A DNA stretch of 7,793 bases from Spirosoma sp. (GTDB taxonomy: Bacteria > Bacteroidota > Bacteroidia > Cytophagales > Spirosomataceae): contig JANXVQ010000187.1 in NCBI GenBank assembly GCA_025351545.1, positions 1 through 7,793 of the forward strand. The letters are read 5' to 3'. The notes under the pieces were generated by a model, which saw only the letters and a program-made list of their open reading frames with translations, was not told the DNA's origin and did no database searches. This document shows, one piece after another, positions 1 through 5,434 of the stretch. Positions within the stretch are counted from its first letter, which is position 1; each line of letters opens with the position of its first letter. A program made the position numbers and the translations under genes.

Positions 1-2420
1 TTTATTTTGTTGGATTCAATGCCCTCAGCCGCGCCGAAGAACGTATTATCCACGTATTGATCGATGCCCAAAAAGCCGAACTGATCTGGGATGCCGACCA
101 GTATTACATGAATGACTGGCGGCAGGAAGCGGGCGAATTTCTGCGAAAATATCGAGACAATGGCTGGTTTTTCTCAAAACAAAACCACGAAGACCTCGCG
201 CAACTGTCTAATAATCTACTTGGTTCCGAGAAAAATATTCGCATTGTCGGCGTGCCAAACGCCAGTATGCAGACGAAAGTAGCCGGAAAGATTTATAGCG
301 AATGGCAACGAGCCGAGGGCAGGGGACAATCTACCGAATCGCACGCGGGCCCTGTGCCGCCTGCTTCACGCGCAAAAACGGCCATCGTTCTGGCAGATGA
401 AACGTTGCTGGTGCCGGTACTCTACGCGCTCGACGAAAACGTGACCGATCTGAACGTGACGATGGGATTGTCGTTACGTTCGTCGCTGATGTTTACGCTG
501 GTCGACACGCTGTTTGAAATGCAACGGACAGTGCATGAGTTTCGAACGAAGGATGGCCGCGATCTGAAGATTCCCAAATTTCACCACCGCCATGTGGTGA
601 AGGTGCTTAACCACCCGTTTGTAAAACAGTACGAGCGCATTCGGGGGCTAATGTGGCCGGGTGCTATGCAGGAATCGGGTGAAATGCTACCGCCGGAACC
701 GCTTTTTCAATGGATTGCGAAAGAAATTGTAAAACATCAGCGGGTATACCTGACCGAAAGGGAAATTGTCAGTGAATTAGGGCAGGATGACCCGCTCATG
801 CGTGTGTTGTTTTCGCGCTGGCCCAATGACGTGCCCATGAAAGCCATCCGCACGTTTTATGAGCTGATCGAACTTTTGCGCGATGTGTATAAAGTCAGCC
901 AGGATGCGATTGAAATTGAATACCTATACCTGTTTTTTACGCTGCTCAAGCAACTGGAGGCAACGCTGGACCGGCAGTCGGTGGGTGGGACTGCGGTTAC
1001 TGTGCGAAGCTTCCGGCAGTTTCTCTACGAACTGATTCGGCAAACGAGCATTCCATTCACCAGCGAAGGGAAAAGTCAGTTGCAGATCATGGGTATGCTC
1101 GAAACACGGGCTTTAGATTTTGAACGGGTCATCGTTATTTCTGTTAATGAAGGGATTTTGCCGCAATCCAGAAAACTTAACTCTGTGATTCCGTTTGATA
1201 TAGCATCAGAATTGCACCTGCCAACATACAAGGAGCAGGAAGCCGTGATGGCTTACCACTTTTATCGACTCTTGCAGCGAGCCAGCGAAATTGTGTTGCT
1301 GCATACCACCTCGACCGATGCGTACGGAAATAGTAAAGGTGAGCCGAGTCGCTTTATTCGGCAACTGGAGCATGAGCTGATCCCTCGTTCAAATGGGCTT
1401 ATTCGAATCAGTCACCCGACTGTTCGTTTCGGTCGGGCCGGGGCCAGCACGGTAGCTGATCTGACCAGTCTGCGTGTTCCGAAAACGGAGATCATCCGGG
1501 CCGATCTGATTAAGATGCTCGAAACGCGGGGCCTGTATCCGTCCTACCTGAACCAGTTTGTGAGTTGTTCCATGCGGTTCTATTTCAGCCGGATTGTGAA
1601 CATAAGCGAAGAGGAAGATATTGAGGAGAAAATGGGAGCGGCTGAGTTCGGTAGCTGGCTACACAAAGTAATGGAGCGGCTGGATCTTGACTATCGATTG
1701 AAAGGTTTGCCGATTGATGAAACCATCATCAAAAATCTTCTGGAAGAAGAGTTTGCCCAGTCCATGAAAGGCCGTGTTATTGAGTCGGGCATGAATCTGC
1801 TGTTGTATGAATTAGCGCAGAAACTGATGCTCGATTTCCAGCGGCAACAGAATGCTCTGCCTGGGTTGACTGTAATTGGTACAGAGCAAACCCTCGAAAC
1901 GTACCTGACTGTACCTATCAACGGGCAAGCTCCAATTCGGGTGCGTATTGCTGGTAAAGTGGATCGTATTGAACGGTTTGGCGACCAGATTCGCATTGTT
2001 GATTATAAAACGGGGAAAGTTGATTTATCGGATAAGACGCCTAAAGACTTGAGCGAGAAACTGTTGAACGATGGCAAAGAGGACAAAATGCGGCAGTTAT
2101 GGCTTTATAGATACCTCGCCCTCAAAAATATAAGTGAACACGGCGGTCTACCGCGCGACAAGGCTAAACGGGATATTTTTCAGGCTGAAGGCATGCCTGT
2201 TGAAGCGGGATTTTATTCATTCCGGGACGTTGCCGGGGGGTTTAAAACAAATCCGGTTCGGTTTGGCGACGACGACAGTCCGGCACAATACATCGAAGAC
2301 TCGGAGGAGTTACTGCGCCAGCTAATTCGTCAACTGCTTGATCCTGATGTACCATTCAAGAAAACGGATCAAATTGAAACCTGTCAATTCTGCGATTACA
2401 AGGGTATTTGCGGGCGGTAA
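1..2420 (+). CDS. AddB-like PD-(D/E)XK nuclease / inactivated helicase, 5'-truncated by window edge
   Basis: The reading frame is open from base 3 (YFVGFNALSRAEERII...), so the TTG at 57 is not the true start. The segment reading GFNALSRAEE is typical family sequence, and I estimate some 150-200 N-terminal residues are missing. The middle part (about 1089-1370: LETRALDFERVIVISVNEGILP, then GEPSRFIRQL) resembles the C-terminal half of UvrD-like helicases in the non-ATPase AddB form. The C-terminal nuclease shows His in GSWLHKVMERL (1662), Asp in GKVDRIE (1962) and Asp/Lys in DYKTGK (2001, 2007). One Cys (1566) plus C-x2-C-x5-C at the end (2382, 2391, 2409) matches the four-cysteine 4Fe-4S cluster of AddB and Cas4 nucleases. 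The known role of the family is processing of double-strand break ends together with an AddA/RecB-like helicase, which is not in this window. An 18-residue Gly/Ser/Pro-rich stretch (about 325-378) looks like a linker insertion. Family assignment is firm; the AddB role is inferred. Confidence 0.9.
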   Translation, partial: YFVGFNALSRAEERIIHVLIDAQKAELIWDADQYYMNDWRQEAGEFLRKYRDNGWFFSKQNHEDLAQLSNNLLGSEKNIRIVGVPNASMQTKVAGKIYSEWQRAEGRGQSTESHAGPVPPASRAKTAIVLADETLLVPVLYALDENVTDLNVTMGLSLRSSLMFTLVDTLFEMQRTVHEFRTKDGRDLKIPKFHHRHVVKVLNHPFVKQYERIRGLMWPGAMQESGEMLPPEPLFQWIAKEIVKHQRVYLTEREIVSELGQDDPLMRVLFSRWPNDVPMKAIRTFYELIELLRDVYKVSQDAIEIEYLYLFFTLLKQLEATLDRQSVGGTAVTVRSFRQFLYELIRQTSIPFTSEGKSQLQIMGMLETRALDFERVIVISVNEGILPQSRKLNSVIPFDIASELHLPTYKEQEAVMAYHFYRLLQRASEIVLLHTTSTDAYGNSKGEPSRFIRQLEHELIPRSNGLIRISHPTVRFGRAGASTVADLTSLRVPKTEIIRADLIKMLETRGLYPSYLNQFVSCSMRFYFSRIVNISEEEDIEEKMGAAEFGSWLHKVMERLDLDYRLKGLPIDETIIKNLLEEEFAQSMKGRVIESGMNLLLYELAQKLMLDFQRQQNALPGLTVIGTEQTLETYLTVPINGQAPIRVRIAGKVDRIERFGDQIRIVDYKTGKVDLSDKTPKDLSEKLLNDGKEDKMRQLWLYRYLALKNISEHGGLPRDKAKRDIFQAEGMPVEAGFYSFRDVAGGFKTNPVRFGDDDSPAQYIEDSEELLRQLIRQLLDPDVPFKKTDQIETCQFCDYKGICGR

Positions 2421-2434
2421 ATTTAGGGATTAAT

Positions 2435-2470
2435 AAAAAAAGGCTGGTCGTAGTGCGACCAGCCTTTCCT
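2435..2470. terminator. Bidirectional hairpin terminator, stronger on the minus strand
   Basis: A perfect 12-bp stem (AAAGGCTGGTCG at 2439-2450 with CGACCAGCCTTT at 2456-2467) closes a 5-base loop, TAGTG. Read on the minus strand it is followed by seven consecutive T and then ATTA, a textbook intrinsic terminator. Read on the plus strand the tail is only TTTCCTGTTT, so it would be weaker there. It lies 18 bases past the nuclease stop and between convergent genes, so it can end both transcripts. A minus-strand transcript of the CDF gene stopping here would carry a 3' untranslated region of about 300 bases. Confidence 0.85.
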
Positions 2471-2499
2471 GTTTGAATACAACCTGAATTGAAAAAAAG

Positions 2500-2540
2500 C
2501 AATTTTGGACGCTGCCTGAGCAGCAAGTGATACAAAATTG
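2500..2540. repeat. Composite inverted repeat in AT-rich spacer
   Basis: CAATTTTG (2500-2507) pairs with CAAAATTG (2533-2540) around an inner stem GCTGC (2511-2515) / GCAGC (2520-2524) with loop CTGA. The internal loop is asymmetric (3 against 8 bases). This is the most structured part of an otherwise AT-rich, non-coding stretch (2471-2655) in which I see no gene. It could be part of a long 3' untranslated region or a small RNA, or could be chance pairing in AT-rich DNA. Confidence 0.4.
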
Positions 2541-2658
2541 GTAAATAAAAAGATTTAATACAACTATTTCGATAAATAAAAGGCAGAATTGAGCATAGAG
2601 ATTTATTGATATTATTATATCGTGTATCGGTGTTCAACGATTTTAGATAAAACGAGAG

Positions 2659-2692
2659 CTGTGATGTCGGGTTCTTAAACCCGACATCACAG
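2659..2692. repeat. Perfect 15-bp palindromic hairpin, loop CTTA
   Basis: The arms CTGTGATGTCGGGTT (2659-2673) and AACCCGACATCACAG (2678-2692) are exact reverse complements separated by CTTA. The hairpin lies 56 bases past the CDF stop. It lacks a clear T-run on either side (minus strand continues CTCTCGTTTTATC), so it is not a canonical terminator. It shares its centre (GGTT-n-TT-n-AAACC) with the palindrome at 5389-5421, suggesting a dispersed family of intergenic hairpins. Roles in 3'-end protection or transcription termination are possible but not shown. Confidence 0.75.
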
Positions 2693-2748
2693 AAAAGGGC
2701 GGCCCCGCCGACAGTTCGGAACGGTAATTCCGTCGTTGAGCTGGAATT

Positions 2749-3759
2749 TTACGTGTTAGCCGGAGCGGTTGGCGGTACGAAGTGCTTCTGATTGAGGGGC
2801 AGATTGTCGGCAGTCCATTCCACGTCATCGACGAACGCAAAGGCCCGCACGGGGCAATTAGCTACGCGGCAATAGTGGCAGCACTCTTTTTCGCAAGAAT
2901 CGGTATGTACAAAAATTTCAACTTCGGCCTGAAAGCCCGCTTTTATTGTGTCCTCAAAATGATGCACCTCCTCGTGTACCTGACTTAATTCCCAGTAATA
3001 AGGCAGCGTCAGGTGACAGTCGATATGCAGATCGGCACCGTATTTCTGAACGCGTAAGTTATGTACATCAATCCAGCTATTATCTTTATGGACGTTTAGC
3101 AGCGACACGACACGGTAAAGAGTGGGAATGTCGGTTTCATCCATCAACCGGGCAACTGACTGGCGGGTAATCTGAAATCCATTATAGATAATCACCACGG
3201 AAAGCACTAGCGACAGCGCACTGTCAATCCAGTATTTTCCGGTCAATCCAACCAGAGCCACCCCCAACATAACGACGATACTACTGAAGGTATCGGTGAG
3301 CAAATGTTTGCCATCGGCCGTGAGTGCGGCTGAATCTGTCTGGCGGCCCGACTGGATGAGCCTCCACCCGACGAAGGCGTTGGCCACGGCTGTCAAGCCT
3401 ATAAGGGCGAACCCCCAATCGAGATTGGAGAGCACTTTGGGATGGTAAAAACTGAGAATGGCCTGCCAGATAATGACTAAACCCGCCGAAAGAATCATAG
3501 CTCCCTCGAATCCTGACGACAGGAACTCAATTTTTCCGTGCCCATACGGGTGATTTTGGTCGCGGGGTTGGCCGGCCAGGTAGATGCTGTAAAAGGCGAA
3601 ACCACTGGCAATAACATTGACGATGGATTCGACGGCATCGCTCAAAATTGCCGTCGAATAAGTCAAAAAGTAGGCAGTAAATTTGAGAACAAGCAGAACA
3701 ATGCTTAGTCCCAGCGAGATGCCCATCCATCGGTATTTCGTTTGTTGACTGGCACTCAT
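2749..3759 (-). CDS. Cation diffusion facilitator (CDF) family metal transporter
   Basis: The 336-residue length and layout fit an FieF/YiiP-type divalent-metal/proton antiporter of the inner membrane, used for efflux of zinc, iron or similar ions. Six hydrophobic segments lie at about 13-34, 37-60, 83-104, 114-134, 157-172 and 177-195, followed by a cytoplasmic domain. The conserved HPYGHGKIE loop is at 70-78 and the HxxxD metal pair of helix 5 is H152/D156. In helix 2 the usual DxxxD is instead E44-x3-N48 (LSDAVESIVN). The cytoplasmic domain holds the family's metal-site histidines (H233, H249, H285) and ends in a Cys cluster (C289, C293, C294, C297, C302). The ATG at 3759 starts just before the first helix, and a Bacteroidota -7 box lies 30 bases upstream. 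The metal cannot be decided from sequence. It is convergent with the nuclease gene. Confidence 0.93.
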   Translation of the reverse strand: MSASQQTKYRWMGISLGLSIVLLVLKFTAYFLTYSTAILSDAVESIVNVIASGFAFYSIYLAGQPRDQNHPYGHGKIEFLSSGFEGAMILSAGLVIIWQAILSFYHPKVLSNLDWGFALIGLTAVANAFVGWRLIQSGRQTDSAALTADGKHLLTDTFSSIVVMLGVALVGLTGKYWIDSALSLVLSVVIIYNGFQITRQSVARLMDETDIPTLYRVVSLLNVHKDNSWIDVHNLRVQKYGADLHIDCHLTLPYYWELSQVHEEVHHFEDTIKAGFQAEVEIFVHTDSCEKECCHYCRVANCPVRAFAFVDDVEWTADNLPLNQKHFVPPTAPANT

Positions 3760-3788
3760 GAAGCCTTATGAATAGTGGTTAGAGGGGG

Positions 3789-3796
3789 CAAAGCTA
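3789..3796 (-). promoter_or_regulatory. Candidate -7 promoter element for the CDF gene
   Basis: On the minus strand these bases read TAGCTTTG, an exact match to the Bacteroidota -7 consensus TAnnTTTG. A start about 7 bases downstream would give a leader of roughly 20 bases before the CDF ATG at 3759, which is sensible spacing. No clear TTTG/TTG -33 element is seen at the expected 19-21 base distance (the nearest is TTTA, about 25 bases upstream), so the call rests on the -7 match and position only. Confidence 0.4.
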
Positions 3797-3850
3797 CTAA
3801 TTCGCAGCGGGAATGTTTGCGTAAACTGTGTGAGAGGATGTTTCCTTTAG

Positions 3851-4006
3851 TTAACAGCCTACTACAAAACCAGGGCCTTGTAGCCGCGGCCCGTTGATAT
3901 CGGTCAGGTAAAAGGCCGTTTCCGTTACCTGAGAATGTTGCAAACCTTCTTTCCGAATTTTCTGGATCGTAGCCATGTCCAGTTTCTTGTCCTGTGCATA
4001 GTAAAA
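3851..4006 (-). pseudogene. Decayed N-terminal remnant of an M28-family secreted metallopeptidase
   Basis: Between the CDF and NUDIX genes the minus strand encodes, in one frame, a 51-residue stretch reading FYYAQDKKLDMATIQKIRKE then GLQHSQVTETAFYLTDINGP and RLQGPGF. It looks like the start of the mature part of Bacteroidota M28-type aminopeptidases: a signal-peptide end (AQ-D), then a helix of the type IQKIR-EGL-HSQVMET, then YLTD-GPRL-SPG. An in-frame TGA (4007-4009) interrupts what would be the signal peptide. Where SPG is expected the sequence reads QGPG, one codon shorter, and after VVGC a TAA (3851-3853) ends it. All catalytic and metal-binding residues, normally much further on, are absent, so it cannot be an active peptidase. 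An ATG at 3976 could in principle open a 41-residue peptide, but decay is the simpler reading. Family recognition is from memory of the conserved N-terminal pattern, not a search. Confidence 0.6.
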
Positions 4007-4010
4007 TCAC

Positions 4011-4041
4011 TTGAAGGTATACGCGAAAGGTGATAACTTAG
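4011..4041 (+). promoter_or_regulatory. Candidate promoter for the NUDIX gene
   Basis: TTG (4011-4013) and TAACTTAG (4034-4041, 7 of 8 bases including free positions against TAnnTTTG) are separated by 20 bases, within the range known for Bacteroidota primary-sigma promoters. The predicted start near 4048 would leave a very short leader before the ATG at 4057. The element overlaps the disrupted signal-peptide region of the peptidase remnant on the other strand, so it may descend from a divergent promoter region. One mismatch in the -7 box keeps confidence low. Confidence 0.35.
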
Positions 4042-4056
4042 GGGCTTTTTGTGCGC

Positions 4057-4605
4057 ATGAACACGACTGAAAACCCCTGGCAGACGCTCAATTCGTCGGT
4101 CAAATATGAAAACCCCTGGCTATCTATTCGGCATGAAGAGGTCGTAACCCCTGCCAGTACACCGGGCATTTACGGCGTCGTTAGTTTTAAAAATAAAGCG
4201 GTTGGCGTAATTCCTATTGATGCCGATGGGAATACTTATCTCGTTGGGCAGTATCGCTATCCGCTGAATGAATATTCGTGGGAAATTCCTGAAGGAGGCT
4301 CGCCCCTCGGCACCGACCCGCTCGATTCGGCGAAGCGCGAATTGAAAGAAGAAACGGGATTGGAAGCTCAGAAATGGACTAAAATCGCCCGCATTCATAC
4401 GTCAAATTCAGCTACCGACGAAGAAGGTTTTCTATACATTGCCGAAGACCTGGTGCAGGGTGAACATGCTCCCGAAGAAACGGAGGACCTACGCGTGTGG
4501 AAACTGCCGCTGGCCGAAGCCGTCGAGATGGCTATGACCAGCCGAATTACCGATTCACTTAGCGTGAGCGGCCTGTTGATTGTGGCCCGATTGCGGGGAA
4601 TTTAA
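4057..4605 (+). CDS. NUDIX hydrolase, ADP-ribose pyrophosphatase-like
   Basis: The 182-residue cytoplasmic protein should hydrolyse a nucleoside diphosphate linked to another group; overall resemblance is to ADP-ribose/ADP-sugar pyrophosphatases (NudF type). The Nudix box spans residues 80-102: Gly80 followed by the catalytic core RELKEETGL (94-102), which supplies the Mg-binding glutamates. The first Glu of the general consensus is Thr (T86) in the segment EGGSPLGTDPLDSAKREL; the catalytic core is intact. A substrate-side motif GQYRYP (64-69) and the EIPEGG strand entering the box (76-81) are typical of the ADP-ribose group. I chose the ATG at 4057; the frame extends to a GTG at 4051, but the ATG gives the usual family start (TENPWQTLNSSVKYENPW...). 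TAGGGG at 4039-4044 is a poor, distant ribosome site. The exact substrate is uncertain. Confidence 0.92.
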   Translation: MNTTENPWQTLNSSVKYENPWLSIRHEEVVTPASTPGIYGVVSFKNKAVGVIPIDADGNTYLVGQYRYPLNEYSWEIPEGGSPLGTDPLDSAKRELKEETGLEAQKWTKIARIHTSNSATDEEGFLYIAEDLVQGEHAPEETEDLRVWKLPLAEAVEMAMTSRITDSLSVSGLLIVARLRGI

Positions 4606-4612
4606 ACAGTAT

Positions 4613-4626
4613 TTAGTGGTTAGTGG
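4613..4626 (+). repeat. Tandem heptamer TTAGTGG x2
   Basis: Two exact adjacent copies of TTAGTGG occupy 4613-4619 and 4620-4626, followed by the related TTGGTAA, in the short NUDIX-LysE gap. A similar string (TAGTGGTTAG) occurs upstream of the CDF gene near 3773-3782. Function unknown; it may be simple-sequence drift. Confidence 0.5.
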
Positions 4627-4692
4627 TTGGTAATTTGTAGAGTAAGAATTCACCAGTTGCTACATCGCTGCTCATTTAATTGCTATCTGCCT

Positions 4693-5331
4693 GTGTTCTT
4701 ACCTATTCTTTTGGGCTTTTTATTAGGCGTAGCCCTTTGCCTAACCTTTGGTACGGTGTTCTTTGCGCTGATTCAAAATAGTGTGGACAATGGATTTCGG
4801 TCTGGAATGAAAATTGTCTTTGGCGTTATCACCGGCGATATTCTATTTGTGCTGGCCGCCCTGCTTGGCACGGCTTTTATTCCGAAGGTGCAGGGGTTTG
4901 AGAATCTGATGGCTGTTGTTGGTGTGTTATTTCTGATTGCGATGGGTTTGGTCAATATTCTAAAAGGGACGCCCCGGCTGGCCTATCCGAAAACCCGTTT
5001 AGGTAATTTCGTGTATTATTTCACGACCGGCTTTTTCCTGAATGCGCTTAATCCGGTCAACTTTGTGGCTTGGGTAGCTATTGTGGCTTATATCCGCTCG
5101 CATCTGCATTATGACACAGCGCAACAATACGGATTTATGTTTGCCGCTCTGGTGGGCGTGTTTGCCACCGAGAGCGCCCTGGCCTATTATGCAAACCGGC
5201 TCAAGCGGCTTTTTACACCCCGCGTTGTCAAGATTTTCAACCGCACAACGGGCGTTGTTTTCCTGCTGGGAGCCGTCAATATTGCCTACACCCGCCTGCT
5301 GGAACCACTATCGAAAGCGTTGAATTGGTAA
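4693..5331 (+). CDS. LysE/RhtB-family small-molecule exporter
   Basis: This 212-residue, very hydrophobic protein has six likely membrane segments (about 3-27, 38-62, 70-90, 107-132, 147-168, 184-200), the usual size and topology of LysE/RhtB exporters of amino acids or related metabolites in the inner membrane. Family-like stretches are LTFGTVFFALIQNSVDNG near the N-terminus, GITGD-type GVITGDILF in helix 2 and GFFLNALNPVNF before helix 4, where LysE proteins have the conserved N-x2-NP. No ATG is available at the start. The frame is open back to a TTG at 4627, but the added 22 residues (Cys/His/Arg rich) are unlike the family, so I prefer the GTG at 4693, right before the first helix. It lies 87 bases after the NUDIX stop with no terminator between, so the two may share a transcript. 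The substrate cannot be predicted. Confidence 0.85.
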   Translation: MFLPILLGFLLGVALCLTFGTVFFALIQNSVDNGFRSGMKIVFGVITGDILFVLAALLGTAFIPKVQGFENLMAVVGVLFLIAMGLVNILKGTPRLAYPKTRLGNFVYYFTTGFFLNALNPVNFVAWVAIVAYIRSHLHYDTAQQYGFMFAALVGVFATESALAYYANRLKRLFTPRVVKIFNRTTGVVFLLGAVNIAYTRLLEPLSKALNW

Positions 5332-5388
5332 GCTGTCGTAATTGAGCCGAGTTAAGTTAGCTATTTTTTTTGCTAACTGATTGATTAC

Positions 5389-5421
5389 AAACCTATAAGG
5401 TTTTTGAAACCTTATAGGTTT
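5389..5421. repeat. Perfect 15-bp palindromic hairpin, loop TTG
   Basis: AAACCTATAAGGTTT (5389-5403) and AAACCTTATAGGTTT (5407-5421) are exact reverse complements around the loop TTG. It is centred between the convergent LysE (ends 5331) and GH3 (ends 5435) genes and could act as a two-way terminator, but neither side has a run of T after the stem. Its centre resembles that of the palindrome at 2659-2692. A weaker hairpin with a T-rich loop, AGTTAGC (5355-5361) / GCTAACT (5372-5378), lies just upstream. Confidence 0.75.
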
Positions 5422-5434
5422 AACTCTACACTAT

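Noticed and set aside
2356..2637. Minus-strand 93-residue frame over the nuclease end and the spacer
   Set aside because: It crosses the strong terminator hairpin and the nuclease 3' end, has no recognisable motif, and its composition follows the AT-rich spacer; most likely a chance frame.
2696..2735. GC-rich short inverted repeats (GGCGG/CCGCC and CGGAA/TTCCG) just past the CDF stop
   Set aside because: Stems of 5 bp without a following T-run are expected by chance in GC-rich DNA.
3756..4010. Minus-strand 84-residue frame (MILLCTGQETGHGYDPEN...) upstream of the CDF gene
   Set aside because: It is out of frame with the peptidase-like remnant in the same stretch, runs through the CDF promoter region and overlaps the CDF start; the remnant frame explains the sequence better.
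4613..4634. Possible promoter for LysE (TTTA ... TAATTTG)
   Set aside because: The -7-like string TAATTTG is one base short of TAnnTTTG, and the TTTA is only about 14 bases upstream, so spacing is wrong.
4627..4692. N-terminal 22-residue extension of the LysE protein from a TTG start
   Set aside because: The residues (VICRVRIHQLLHRCSFNCY) do not resemble the family, and the first membrane helix begins right after the GTG at 4693. With no ATG available, the TTG cannot be fully excluded.
5355..5378. Hairpin AGTTAGC/GCTAACT as the LysE terminator
   Set aside because: The stem is only 7 bp, AT-rich, and the T-run is in the loop rather than after the stem, so it is not a convincing intrinsic terminator.
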